Source of the DNA: Diphasiastrum complanatum | Lineage: Eukaryota > Streptophyta > Lycopodiopsida > Lycopodiales > Lycopodiaceae | Reading direction: 5' to 3' | Assembly: GCA_029204225.1 (NCBI GenBank) | Contig: CM055094.1 | Span: 12,933,314-12,997,313 of the forward strand | DNA: 64,000 nucleotides | In this document: one piece after another, positions 11,621-23,355 of the stretch | How the letters are laid out: each line of letters starts with the position of its first letter | How positions within the stretch are numbered: the stretch's first letter is position 1 | Program-made: the position numbers and the translations under genes | The notes under the pieces: model-generated | Database searches by the model: none | What the model saw: the letters and a program-made list of their open reading frames with translations, nothing else | Told to the model about the DNA's origin: nothing

Positions 11621-12282
11621 TGTAGTGGATTTCTTTCTTTGCCTAACCTCAATCCAAGATCTAATCAATCTAGCATCAAAGAGATGAAGTTAGTTGTCAC
11701 GCATAGATTTGTTCCCATGAGAGCGATAATATAGTTTAGATTTCAGCATGAATGGAAGATCCAAATCTAACTCCTTTCTCCCTCATAGAAATTATAATAA
11801 CATGCAATCTCAATAACAATCATATCCAACAATTAGCAAAACACAAATAAAGCATGAGAGATGGAGGAAAAGTGATAGAGAGTAAAGACATTCATCAACC
11901 CATTTCACAAGAGAACCAATCTGCTTTATTGAAATGAGGAAATGAACATGTGTAGGAACTCGAGTTGGTCCATTTTTATAGTAGAGAGGAGGACCCTGGC
12001 CTCTGAATCCTATTGATCCATTTCTGCCTCCCTAATTATTCAAATTCAAAAAAGAGTGGGAACCATCCAAATTGGAGAGAAACCCAACTTTATTCACTAA
12101 CTTGACATTTAGGCCCTGCGACATTAAAGTCCCGCAAAAAGGCCTAAAGTCCTTTTATTGACTTTCTAATTAATCAAATCTCTATGTGATCATCGAGTTG
12201 GACTTACACACGCAGGGTGCCAAATCCCTCTTACTTATTAACTAGGGTTAGGGTTGCCTTGGGATACGCAAACCCTCCAACA
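11621..12282 (-). repeat. Athila/Tat-like LTR, copy 2 of a tandem pair
   Basis: It starts TGTAGTGGATTTC and ends CAAACCCTCCAACA, giving the expected TGTTGG...CCACTACA ends on the minus strand. It is about 84 bp shorter than copy 1, mainly through loss of a segment after 11774 that in copy 1 covers about 11030-11110. Confidence 0.8.
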
Positions 12283-15200
12283 TTGGCATGGGAAGCTATG
12301 CTGGCCATGGATTCCACATATTGGAGGTATGCCAAAATGCATAGAAAACATAAGACCAGAAATATCAGACAAAATCAAAGATTTCAAAGCAAGAGTAGAC
12401 AATGAGTTCAGTTGTAGTAACTCTTTCTTAAGTAGTATGAGAGATTTAGGGTTAAGGTCACAATCAAGGTAAAGTTAAGGTTAGGGTTAGAGAACAAATT
12501 TAGATAGTTTAATAATATGAGGTTCAACAGTCGACTTGGCCAGCAACGACATTGGATTCGGCCTTTTTTATGTCTCCGAACTCAAAGACTTCTAGGTGGT
12601 CCTGGCAATTTTAGATCCCTGATCCTGGCAAATTAGCAAACGAGGCTTTGCAAAATAGTGAGACAATATCCAGTCATAAATATCGCTTTGAAAGACAAAT
12701 TTTTTTGGCAACCCTAAAAATCGTTTTTTTTATTTTGAAGTCATGGTTCTCAGGGGTCGGCCTTCTAACGGCGGACTATGGTCTAAACCCACTGCTCAAC
12801 ATGGCACCAACCCACAGCCCATGAAATATTTAAGGGTGAATCAACTTTCCATGGAACCTACATACAGGACAAACAATATTTAAGGTTGGATCACCCAGCA
12901 TAAGTCACCTTTGCTTGTTCGTTTTCCGGATTGCACTCTGGAGCTCTTGCTATTCACTACCTTCAATTTCTATTGATCTTAGCATACGCTCTGACCATCT
13001 TCTATGTTACACATAGATTGAGGGACCTCGAGTTTACCTTCTTGCTATGAGGTAATGAATGTTTTTCCTTAAAAAAAAAATTATTTTATTTTTATTAATT
13101 CATTGGTAAACATATGCTTAGCATAAATTGAGTCTAAACGTCAAGTCAATAGGGCTCCAATCATAATGCGTTTTTAGCCTATATCCCATTTTGACTTATG
13201 CTTAGCATAAGTCTTCCCTCGACTTCTGAGTGAACACGTGAACAATTATGCTCAACATAGGTGTCCGGTCGACCTATACTAGTCGAGACATATCCTTATG
13301 CCGAGCGAACACTTATGCGAGGACCTATGCTGGTCGAGCGAGGACCTATGCTGACCATAAGTCCTCTCTCAACATAGGTTGAGAAAGACTTATGTTGAGT
13401 AAGTCGAGACAGGACTTATGTTTAGCATAAGTCGAGACCTATGATCCTTGCCCTATTTGGATGTTCTTGCACAAGCTTATCAACTTATGGAAGTTTCTAG
13501 ATGTTTTCCAAAACCTAGATCTAACATGACTAGATTCAATGCATGTAAATGAGCCAATAACAATAGGTATATATGCAACCTTATCAACTTGCCTAATTTT
13601 CAAAAATAGTAAATCCACTATTCTTCTGCCTTATTAGCTTTATAAAGTCTATCTCTAAGATTAAAACACATATAGGCCTCAAAATTGCCAAATAAACTCA
13701 ACATAACTAGTTGATATTTTTCACATGGACTTTAGGGTTAGGTCACATATGGCTGAGGGGTAGACCTTAACCCTAAATCTGAGAAGAATATGTATATATC
13801 ATTGTAAATCTTGTGAAATTGATGATGATAAATTGAGATTTTCCACTTCCATCAACATTGTCTTTGAGTGACAAATTAGAGCTATCATATGTGAGTGATC
13901 TTATCATTAATTACATTTTTAGGAAGAAACTGAATTTGATCACAAGTCTAGGATGCTTTCTGCACTTTTCTTTTGAGTGTTTGATCAAATCTATGTGCCT
14001 TTAAATGCCAAGATTAGCTAGTTTTGGTAACTAGTCTTGATTCTAGCTCATAGTTTGGATCTAGATAATTGATAGGTGCATTTCTAATCAAAAGTGAGCA
14101 ATAGATTTGATTTTCTCAGTGTAGATTCTAGATTTGAGTAGTATTGACTTTGTCCTTGCTACTAGTTGCTAATCTAATGATTGTACCCCAAATTTGGTTC
14201 CATTTGAGTGAGAATAGAACCAAAGGGGACCTTTTTTGTTGAGTTATAGCTTCAGGAACCTAGATTGGGTCATTTACATTCAACCAAACCAAATTAAAAA
14301 GTTTTTGTGAATTGAATATTCGTGTACAAGTCTTCTTGTAGGGATTTTCATAAGGATTTCATTGACACCATTCTTTAGGAAAGTGAATCAGCCATTTGAG
14401 AGCTTGAATAGGTCTTTTTTAGGCTTCTTGAGGTCCTAGAATATACCTTTTAGGTTTAAATTAAGTGATTTGATAATTTTTCATCTAGAAATGCAAAACT
14501 AGTGAAAATTGTGTTTCTTTTTGGCTCGATTTTGGATAAGTTTGTGATTGAAGATCTCAATGTGATTGAAACTGAATTTAGAGGGTTTTATTTGTGAGAC
14601 AATTGTGGCTCTAAAGTGCTTTTGGTTCAGTGTAGGTGGATTCACCCTTCTTGTGAAGTTGAGATCAAGGAGGAAGCTAGTTCTGATCAAATCTATAGTA
14701 AATTAAACTAGGTTTGGATCTAGTTTGGATCTAGAAGATTGATCAAGCTCAAGATCATCTTAGATCTTGTTGAGAAATCAGAGAGTGACTTTTTTCAAGT
14801 CCCAAAGAGAGTGGAATAGCTAGTTGTGATTATATCTGGTGCAATCTATCTTGTTTATTGAATCTATCTCTCTATCATTATGAGTACCACTCGATGGGAC
14901 AATTTTCTACCACCCCCATTTTATGATCCTAATATGACCTTGGCGTCAACTAAGATAAAGACCAACTTCCAGTGGCCCAAGTGTATTATAGAGCGGCGAT
15001 GTTAGGCCATCCATGGCCTCGGAAATTTCAAACCTGGACAACCCAATTTTGGATCGAGGGTGTCCACAAAGTCTTTTTTCCCACCAAAGGATCAGCACAG
15101 TTTGCGTCGAATATATGGACGACGTCACAAGACATTTAATAAAGCGTCGCTATGAAACCCGAGGCTAGTACTAAGCTCCATAGTGTCGAGGGACCGACAC

Positions 15201-15759
15201 TACTTCAAGTTGGAGGCCCTGTTGTGGGTATTCTCTATATATAAATAAAATAGCCAAAAGTAGTAAAATAAGTTGCGAGGGTCATGGCATCCTGCGATCG
15301 TAAGCCCATAGCCCAATGAGCACTTGCAAATAATGTATTTTTAATAAACTAGACTTTGGGCCATAATTAAAATAATGTTAAAGAGGCCAAATTTTAAGTT
15401 TACTAAGGTTTGCTTAGTGGTCAAAAGTCAAAATGGTGGTAGGTGGGGTGTGCTTCTTTGTGCACCATATATTAGAATGTGTTTCTTTTGAAAGGTTAGG
15501 ATGTCAATCCTACCTTCTTGAAGTAGCCAATAGAAACCAAGGGGCAAGGGCCTCCCCAAAGATAAAAAGGCACCTCTTGTAACCCATTACACATGCTAAT
15601 AGAATTGGAGATCCGAGCATCTTCATGTGCTAATGCTTTCATGCTTTGCTATTGTTTGTGTTTGTTATTTATTTTCCCATTTTGCATTGTTCTTGCTTTG
15701 TGTTTTTAAATGGCTTCTCCAATGTATGTAGTGTTGATGAGCACATGAGCTAACCTCCC

Positions 15760-15762
<3 letters not shown>
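12283..15762. other. 3.5 kb without recognisable genes
   Basis: No reading frame longer than 72 codons and no protein motif are present. It contains telomere-like degenerate TTAGGG words (about 12440-12490), a cluster of short inverted repeats (13090-13445) and AT-rich sequence. Confidence 0.6.
13090..13445. repeat. Cluster of short inverted repeats around CTTATGCT/AGCATAAG
   Basis: The words CTTATGCTTAGCATAAGTC, GACCTATGCTGGTCGAG and variants recur at least eight times in both orientations. Several are near-perfect palindromes, for example ACTTATGCTTAGCATAAGT near 13195-13213. Confidence 0.6.

Positions 15763-15838
<76 letters not shown>
15763..15838. repeat. (TC)n microsatellite
   Basis: An uninterrupted TC dinucleotide run of about 76 bp. 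Confidence 0.97.
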
Positions 15839-15841
<3 letters not shown>

Positions 15842-16640
15842 CATACCACCTTTCACCTCTATCTATGATGTTAACATTAGAGTCGTCACAAAATGCACAC
15901 AAAAGTGTGCGTTTCAAGCACCTATTTAAAAAATCATATCTCATAAACTATGATGAATCACATCAAATCATTTCACATGTGTGTTCTTCATATACAAATT
16001 TACCGATTAAAAATTTTGAGACCATCATTTTGAGAAACTTATATGTAAGATATGATTTGTCAAACATGTGGGAGTAGTAATGAAACTGTGATATTGTCAT
16101 ATATGGGACTACATTGTTGTGAGGTTTACCTTCAATTCCTAGCTTGTCTACTCATTAAAATCCTATATGATTATAGAAACATGCTTATAAAAGAAAAATT
16201 GAATTTGGAGATCTATAGAAATAGATACGTGCATTCAAAGTAAGCCTAAAACTGAAAATATCATATATGAGTGTATAATACCATGGTTTTAAGAATATTT
16301 TTTTGGTTTGTCTACTTTAAAAGTATTATATGACCATAGAAACATGTCTCTGATATTTTTTTCAATTTGGAGTTATGTAGAGATAGATATGTGCATCTAA
16401 AGTACCCATGTCCAGTGTTGAAATGTATTGAAAGGTGCTAGAAAGTTTCAACTCTTTTGGAGGTGTTTTTTACAACTCTTTCTTTGGTTGTCTACTTTCA
16501 AAAATCCTTTATGACCATAGAAACATGTTTGTAATTTTTTTTTTAAAATTTGGAGTCCTATAGAGATATATACGTGCACCTAAAGTTACCCATGTGAAGT
16601 GTTGAAAAGTGCGAAAAATTGGGCACTTTTGTGCGCACAC
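15839..16640. other. Non-coding AT-rich stretch with a repeated phrase
   Basis: The phrases TATGACCATAGAAACATG, TTTGGAGTCCTATAGAGATA and ACGTGCACCTAAAGT recur three times (near 16160-16240, 16320-16410 and 16505-16590), so this is a diverged tandem repeat of about 180 bp. I see no gene. Confidence 0.5.
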
Positions 16641-16649
16641 GCACAAAAA

Positions 16650-17461
16650 TGTGCTGAAAACAACTCTAGTGTTAATGTTAGTTTGGAGCTAGAGTTAGAG
16701 TGGGATAGAGTTACTTTAGTGTAGAAGCAACTAAATAAGAGCATTTGACTAACAATAAGAAGGTTATTAGTGATTGATGGAATGAACAAAATATTCTTTA
16801 AATTCACATTCCTATTAGTAGAAAGAGAAATAGGAATTGTGCCAATCCCTTTGATTGCACACTCACCATCATCGGCCGTGTAGATCACCTTCTTGTCACC
16901 TTCATATGCCACCAATGATGAGTAATGTTGTTTATAAAATGTCATAGGTCAGCTAGCTCTACTATCAATCCACCAAGGATCAATATCTCCATGATTAGCC
17001 AACAAGTAAGAAGACATAACAAAGGAATCATTTGAATTTTGTTCATCAACACCATCCTCATCTAGAGTTAGATTGCTTTGCTTATCACCTTGATCTCTTT
17101 TCTTCTTGAAGCAATCACTAGCAAAATGTCCTTTGACTCCACAATAGAAACATTTTAGCTTTGATCTATCTATCTTATTGCCAACAAAAGTAGAAGGCTC
17201 ACCTTGATCTTGCCCTTTAGACTACTTGCCTTTGCTCTTGCCCTTGAAATTGCCTTTTGAGAACAAAGCTTCCTCCTCTCCAACTTGAGATGTAGAAGAT
17301 GATTCCCCTCTTGCTTGCAGTCTAAACTCTTCAGCCACCAAGACCTCTTGCAAGTGCTCCATACTTGGCAATGTCTTTTGAATAGCAAAACTTTGCACCA
17401 AGTTAGCATGTTCATCCAATAAGCCATTAAAAACTACTTGCAGAAGCTCAACATCCTTCAC
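16650..17461 (-). pseudogene. Ty1/Copia gag-protease remnant
   Basis: The minus strand from 17461 reads a gag end (VFNGLLDEHANLVQSF, MEHLQEVLVAEEF), a lysine-rich linker and a zinc knuckle CFYCGVKGHFASDCF (CX2CX4HX4C) near 17120-17160. A protease start WWIDSRAS near 16955 has the catalytic DSG changed to DSR and is followed by a stop. The frame then continues FYKQHYSSLVAYEGDKKV to NILFIPSITNNLLIVSQM, the end of the protease. Both ends are truncated. Confidence 0.85.
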
Positions 17462-17861
17462 TTGCCCCTTCCATAATGACCCCTAGAGGTGATTTTCTAT
17501 CCAATCACCATAAATATGGCACATGGTCTCTTATGTGTTCGTCTAATGGAAAGTGACACTTGGCCCCAAAGAGATATTCTCATATAGATATAGGCCTCAA
17601 CTCATGGCTCTTGGCCCTAGAATGAGATGGGGGTCGGAGCATTGCATTTTTATAAAGTTGACGAGATGAAAATCGGAACCATTGAAAATGTGAAAAAATT
17701 CACACAGGTGGAACAATCAAAATTTTGGGTGCAATCACAGTCCTTATGTGTGCATTTACAAGGAACCTAGGAGTTTGCATACATATGTACTCTTTATAAT
17801 TAAGGATTTACTTACAAGACACTTTTTAGTTTTGCTACATGAATTTACTCTTCTTAGCATC

Positions 17862-17865
<4 letters not shown>

Positions 17866-17898
<33 letters not shown>

Positions 17899-17927
17899 CA
17901 CACACTCACTCACACGCGAGCGTGCAT

Positions 17928-17974
<47 letters not shown>
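17866..17974. repeat. (CT)n followed by (CA)n microsatellite
   Basis: A CT run at 17866-17895 is followed by CA-rich sequence and a pure CA run at about 17931-17974. Reading frames across it are artefacts of the repeat. Confidence 0.95.
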
Positions 17975-17975
<1 letters not shown>

Positions 17976-17989
17976 GAGTGCCTTTTGGT

Positions 17990-18115
17990 ATTGTCAACTC
18001 GTGGGATCATAAAGAATCAAACTTGGGTGGTCGAGCCCAACTCGTGGGATCACAAAGAATCAAATCCGGTCGAACCCAACTCAAGCGTAATACATCAGCT
18101 CACACCAAGTGTGGG

Positions 18116-18170
<55 letters not shown>

Positions 18171-18310
18171 AAGAATGGCCACATGAGGGTTTTTGAACCC
18201 TAGTTGAACCCAACTCAAGCGCGATGCATCAGCTCACACCAAGTGTGGGAATCTCTCTCTCTCTCTTTCTCTCTCTAAGAGTGCCCACATTAGGGTTTTT
18301 GAACCAACCC
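17990..18310. repeat. Compound tandem repeat containing (CT)n
   Basis: Two copies of a 43-bp phrase (GTGGGATCATAAAGAATCAAA...) at 18001-18085 are followed by two copies of a longer unit. That unit starts GAACCCAACTCAAGCG, runs through CACCAAGTGTGGGAATCT, a CT run (54 bp in the first copy, about 25 bp in the second), and ends AGGGTTTTTGAACC. The longer copies start near 18073 and 18206. Confidence 0.75.
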
Positions 18311-18389
18311 TAGTTCATGGATGTGTGCCATGAATTGGTTGGTTTAGGCAACCAAGCAAAAAAGCACATTCAAGCTATGCTACTAGAGG

Positions 18390-18700
18390 GTCTGTGAGAG
18401 TTCTTACTGGAAGGATTTGCTGGATATGCAAGAGTTTGATATGTCTATCAGATATAGACGGGAGAAATTCAATACAGTAGCAGATGCCCTTAGCAGAATG
18501 CCTATGATAAACGAGCTGAGTTTTACTCAGATTCGTAATGAGTTACTCGAGTCCTTGAGAGAGAAATGCCAGCATGATGCATTCTTCTCTACTATCCGGA
18601 ACTCAGTCCAAAGCAGACACTTACAGACTCCTTTTGCACAGCCAAGAATTGGCTCTCTCATGTGGCAGCACCATGTAGATTTTTATCTCATGAGACTATG
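18390..18700 (+). pseudogene. Ty3/Gypsy RNase H end fragment
   Basis: The plus strand reads LDMQEFDMSIRYRREKFN then TVADALSRMPMINEL, the characteristic end of Gypsy RNase H (…YRPGKxNxVADALSR). About 70 further residues of the linker before integrase follow, and the frame runs into a CT repeat. No flanking domains survive. Confidence 0.85.
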
Positions 18701-18800
18701 CCATATCTCTCTCTCTCTCTCAATCAAGAGTGGTGACATTTGGGGGTAAATGTACATGGTGGAGTGTGAAGTGGCCCATCACGTTTGGGTTGGCCTGCCC

Positions 18801-18811
18801 TAATAAATAAT
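18801..18811 (+). promoter_or_regulatory. Possible TATA-like element of the HESO1-like gene
   Basis: TAATAAATAAT lies about 50-100 bp upstream of a stretch with the look of a plant 5' UTR (GA run, then pyrimidine-rich). This is position-based inference only. Confidence 0.2.
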
Positions 18812-18849
18812 ACTCACATTCAAAACGTAGAACGGATACTAGTACGTCT

Positions 18850-19137
18850 TCGTGTGGAATGTAATACACAAACTTGAAGAAGAAAAAGGAGAGCAAAGAG
18901 CAAGAGGAAGGAAAAGCATGGCGCCAATTTGTAATTGAGAGAGAGAGAGAGAGGGAGAGGGCGCGCCACAGACTCCGAGTTACCGCGCTCCAATTGAACG
19001 TCCTGCGTTGCAGCAGTCTTACAGCAAAAGCGACCACTCTTCTCAATTCCTCGGCCTTCGATTTCCATATTCAAACGTACGCTCTTTTGCATTGCTCAAC
19101 ATCCCCGTTTCTTTTCTTCTTCTGCTTCAATCGGAAG
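18850..19137 (+). other. Probable 5' UTR exon of the HESO1-like gene
   Basis: The stretch has a sudden rise in GC, a short GA run (about 18937-18955), and ends in a good donor, CGGAAG|GTAAGAAAA at 19137/19138. The next acceptor, TTGCAG|GCACTG at 23267/23268, leads into the start-codon exon, and no other acceptor with a plausible start is closer. It holds a six-codon upstream frame from an ATG near 18919. The transcription start is a guess. Transcript data would be needed to confirm it. Confidence 0.4.
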
Positions 19138-22100
19138 GTAAGAAAAAATCTGGTGACATATTAGCTTTTACCCTGCGCTCATCCACTTTAGTCAACAAAA
19201 GCTTTTCAGTTCATTTTTCAACACGCATGGTTATCCAGAAGCCTATGAAGCTCCTTCTATGGATTTTGGTTACAAATGCGAAACATGCTTTCAGTCGCAT
19301 TAGACGTCTTGGTTTGTTATATAGTCTAGAAAGGTTGCTCCGCATTCAGTGTTGGACTGTTGGAGAGCCTCAATGTGTCAGCATATTTGCGTGATCCAAT
19401 TTTCATTGCCGTTTATTTATATTAGCGGAAATATGTGCAATTATCTCCAATTTGTTTTCCTTCCATTCTCATTATTTGGTTTCCAATGCACTATTTTCTT
19501 AGGCATCCTACGTGACACTTGTTGTATAGGAGAATGGCCGTTCTAGTATCTCTGTTTGTGGTAAGGGTCATTTGAGAAGTTCCGAAGAGCCATGGCTTTC
19601 AAAATGAGCCCAACAGCAAACAAAAAACAGTGGAAAGACCGTTTTTATTGTAAAAATTGATCAAAAAATTCATGTGTTTAAACCTAGAATGAGTGTAAGA
19701 TCTGTTGTACAAAATGTTTAAGCAACATTTTTCACCAGAAATTAGTTTTCATAATTGGTAAATTTTTCTACCAGCGGATGAAGATCTTAATTGATGGGCC
19801 ATAGAGATATGTTCAAATTTGTGACTATACGGTTTATGGGGCATGCGAATGTATATGTCACACCTTTCCATGGGGAAACAGACTTAATTTAGCTCAGATA
19901 GTACTGGTATAATATATTTCAAATCATGGGTAGTCACGATATTTGATTGTAGACTCTTTAGGAATGTGATCATCCTCCAATTAGTCAAATATTTCAGCTG
20001 GTAACATAGTTGCGCATGTTCTAGAATGTAGAAAAATAGATATAGACGAACAATACTAGACTGAATCTATATAGTGCAAAAGATCGTACACAAAGAGAGA
20101 CGTTCACATGAGCACAACGATTTATTGAGTAACTGGTTGGCAATTCTTAATCACAATGAACATCTAGGTCAGAGTTCGATCCCTCATAGACATCAGGAGA
20201 ATATGTGGTTTTTTCTCAGATTTATTTATCATGAGAGTAAAGCTGAGATCTGTTTAGTTTTGATAGTTGTTTGCTTTATGGAGACATTTATATGCTCCTT
20301 TTAGCTCTTAACATACTTGTGATGTGCTTATTTGGTCTTATGTGCCTTTTGGCATTAATAGACGCTAATAAAGCTTTTGTTCTTTTTTTGTTTCTCTTTA
20401 CCAACTAAGGTAAAAAAGAGACATCATACATGAGAACATAATCTAATGTCAGCCGACATTCCCTCTTGTTGTCCACAAATCTGCAATCCAACCTCTTCCA
20501 ATGCTAGCCATTTGATCAATAAGATGCTAGAGCTAATTCTTAAGAAAATGCAGTTATGAGAGAGGAGGTTGCCAAACTTCAAGAAGAGGCTTTGGCAAAG
20601 ATTCAGACCTTTTTCGCACAAATTAAAACACAAGGAGGAGACCAAGTCTAATGCAACCATAATCAAGAATCACTCAAAAAAAGAGATGACTCCAATGGCA
20701 ATGATAATCTCAGCTCTTCGAAGATAAATTGAGTGGGAGTAAGCCCTCACTATCAAGGTACCTAGAATTCCAAATATGAGTGATGCTGTATTGGAAGCCC
20801 AATGCTTTCTTCATACTATCATTAGATAGAAGAAATTGGGTATGGATACAACATGGAAGACAACGAAAGAGAAAACCATATTGGCCATTAAATTTACTTG
20901 TTGGAGTCATAGAGAGTCTTAGACAAAGGGCCAAGCTTCAAGGTACACATGTATCTATGGATGATGATCATACCTGCATGTGAGTGGAAGAGCGTTGCAA
21001 GGCTTGGCAAAAAGCCAAGAACGCCTGGAGATGGGTCGTCACTTTTTGTGAGGGTAGGGCACATTCATAGACATGAGAACTGTTCCAAGTGGTCATGCAC
21101 AAGTAGTTGGGGAAAGACAATCATGCATAGGGAGTTGAAGCTTCTGGGCAAGGGAAACCCTAAACCGAACCACACCTATTGCAACTATGTTACTGCAACT
21201 ATAATGGTATCCAGATTGCATACATATTTTATGGTTTCATATAGTGGCAATATTCTACTTTTTACGAAGACAAATGAGAGTCAAGAGGGAGATTTGTCAA
21301 TGTTTCCAAGCTTCATATGAGACTTAATATATCGCACAGAGATCATATCAACTGGTGGTAGAGGAGAGAGACTTCCTACACCCATTCCTCACACAGTGGT
21401 CAAAAATCATGAGCAGGTGCACACTATATGAGTCAAGCTTACCTGGACATGGTTAGAGAGGGATGTGTACATTGCAACATGTTACGTTTCGTCAGAGGAT
21501 ACAATGCTCCTTGTTTTTTGATATATCAACCGACATAATATCATATTCAGAGAGAGGACACATACTACGTCTGGGTCACTCTGACACTCAAACAAGAAGA
21601 CAAATTTATACTCCTGATGTGGAAAAGGACCTTTTATATATCCATGCACTTGACAGTGGAGATTTTCATTGTCATGAATCTCTCCTGACTATCTCATCTC
21701 GGACTCTTTGAGACCAGTCTTCCCTTTTTTTGCATGTGGGCACAATAACTTTATCAAAATTCAAATCAGTGTTTCATAAGCCGATTGGAAGTGGAGCTAT
21801 GAATATACCGATTTGACCGATTCGAATCGGTCCCCCTAGTGATAGAACCTTAGAATCAAAAATGTCTTTTTTTTTCATGCCTAGCCTTCTATTACAACAA
21901 AAAAGCAGTTTTAAAGGTGCAAACTTCATTGTCATAATTTAACTTTAGCTCTATAGACTACATTATATAGTATAACAAGGTTATGCCTATCTACTATCGA
22001 TTCCCGAATCATAGATATCAAGTGCTCAATAATTTAAATGCTCGATGTAACTTGAAAGGATTGAAATTTGCAGAGCTCTTTGAAAAATAATTGAAACATA

Positions 22101-23175
22101 GTAGTAGGTACTTGATCAGTGATAGCAAGCCAAGTAGTAAGCAAACCTTGAAATCAGATCAACGGCTTCAATGCTTAGCGTCAAAACAAAAGATCAACGA
22201 CTTCAATGCTTAGCGTCAAACAAACGACATGTCAACAATCACACTTATACAACTACCCCTTATTTGGGCGGTCTAACACTAGGCCATTAGATATCGATAG
22301 ATAGGCCCTTGAACACAAGGATAATTCATTTGGATCAGATTTAGGAAAGCCATGTACATCAATGAAAGTGCTTTCCGAATCAAATCAGATTTTCATATTG
22401 GCCTAAATCAAGAATAACTATTAATTGCTGATTGCAAATGAGTCAACAACTTTCAACTTCTAAATTCTCACACAATTTCGAAATCGATTAGATCTAGGAG
22501 AGGGTTATGGATTTACTGAAGATTCTATTCGAGACTGAAGAAACCTTCAAGAGAAAAAGAATTCAAATAGCCTAAATATGTATCCTGTTTCGAATCGAAC
22601 ACCCAAATCGTGGGTCAAATATGTTTGAGTTATGATTGAAGGAAACGTTAATTAAGATCATCGCCTTTCTACAAGGTCTACAACCTTTTGTATGATACAA
22701 AGTAAGTCACATGGCCCAAAATAAAAAATACATAGCTTTTCAAAGATAAATTCTTCTCCAACTAACCCATCTCCTAATCTTGAGAATAGAAACTCTAGAC
22801 AATTTTGTATTTTGAAGTCTGTTCCATAATGGATTGCAACTTTTTCGGAAATCCTTTTGGAACACATGTTCTCTACACATTCTGTGAAGGATGTGTTAAA
22901 CACTTTGTAACATGCACATGTTACAGCTGACCTAAAGTGTTAGCTGGGGGCAAAATTATCGCTCCACTTTTTTCGTGATATACCTAATAGTTTAGGATTT
23001 AGGGTTTAGGATATAAGCAATCTGGCTATATTTTAGTTGCATCTAAGTAGAGAATTTGTCTGGATCTTAGGTTTCTAGTATACCAATTTGTGTCACCAGA
23101 TGTTATAAGCAGGTTATTGCTGTGTTAATCTAAAATACTATAGGTGGTTGGTGGCTGCATTTTCTCTCGGAAGGG

Positions 23176-23178
<3 letters not shown>
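19138..23178 (+). other. Intron 1 of the HESO1-like gene
   Basis: About 4.1 kb lies between the probable 5' UTR exon and the start-codon exon. No intact retroelement is visible. A coiled-coil-like run near 20550-20650 (LQEEALAKIQTFFAQIKTQ) may be decayed gag, but I cannot support that. A palindromic array occurs at 21810-21836. The rest holds nothing I recognise. Confidence 0.4.

Positions 23179-23238
<60 letters not shown>
23179..23238. repeat. (GA)n microsatellite
   Basis: A pure GA run of about 60 bp. It ends about 30 bp upstream of the acceptor of the start-codon exon. Confidence 0.97.
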
Positions 23239-23243
<5 letters not shown>

Positions 23244-23276
23244 TTTGAATTTTTTTCTTTATTGCAGGCACTGTTT

Positions 23277-23355
23277 ATGGCGTTTATTGAGAAAACGAAT
23301 TTCAACATCAGAAAACCAACATTTTTTGAAGACGGTTTTGATGATTATCCAAAAG
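23277..23355 (+). CDS. HESO1-like gene, coding exon 1 (start codon)
   Basis: Acceptor TTGCAG|GCACTG at 23267/23268, then ATG at 23277, 26 codons (MAFIEKTNFNIRKPTFFEDG...) plus one base, donor AAAAG|GTACATG. The phase fits exon 2, giving an aspartate codon across the junction. No family motif is present here, so this exon rests on splice signals and phase alone. Confidence 0.55.

Noticed and set aside
12440-12490. Interstitial telomere array
   Set aside because: Only scattered, degenerate TTAGGG/TTAAGG words are present, without a regular TTTAGGG tandem array.
15665-15856. Open frames of RE or SL repeats (also near 17748-18203, 30663-30972, 37646-37901, 48651-49112, 52207-52723, 59998-60243)
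   Set aside because: They are produced by reading dinucleotide microsatellites, which lack stops, and have no protein signal outside the repeat.
20440-21330. Possible retrotransposon gag in intron 1
   Set aside because: Only one short coiled-coil-like run fits. No capsid motif or zinc knuckle could be found.
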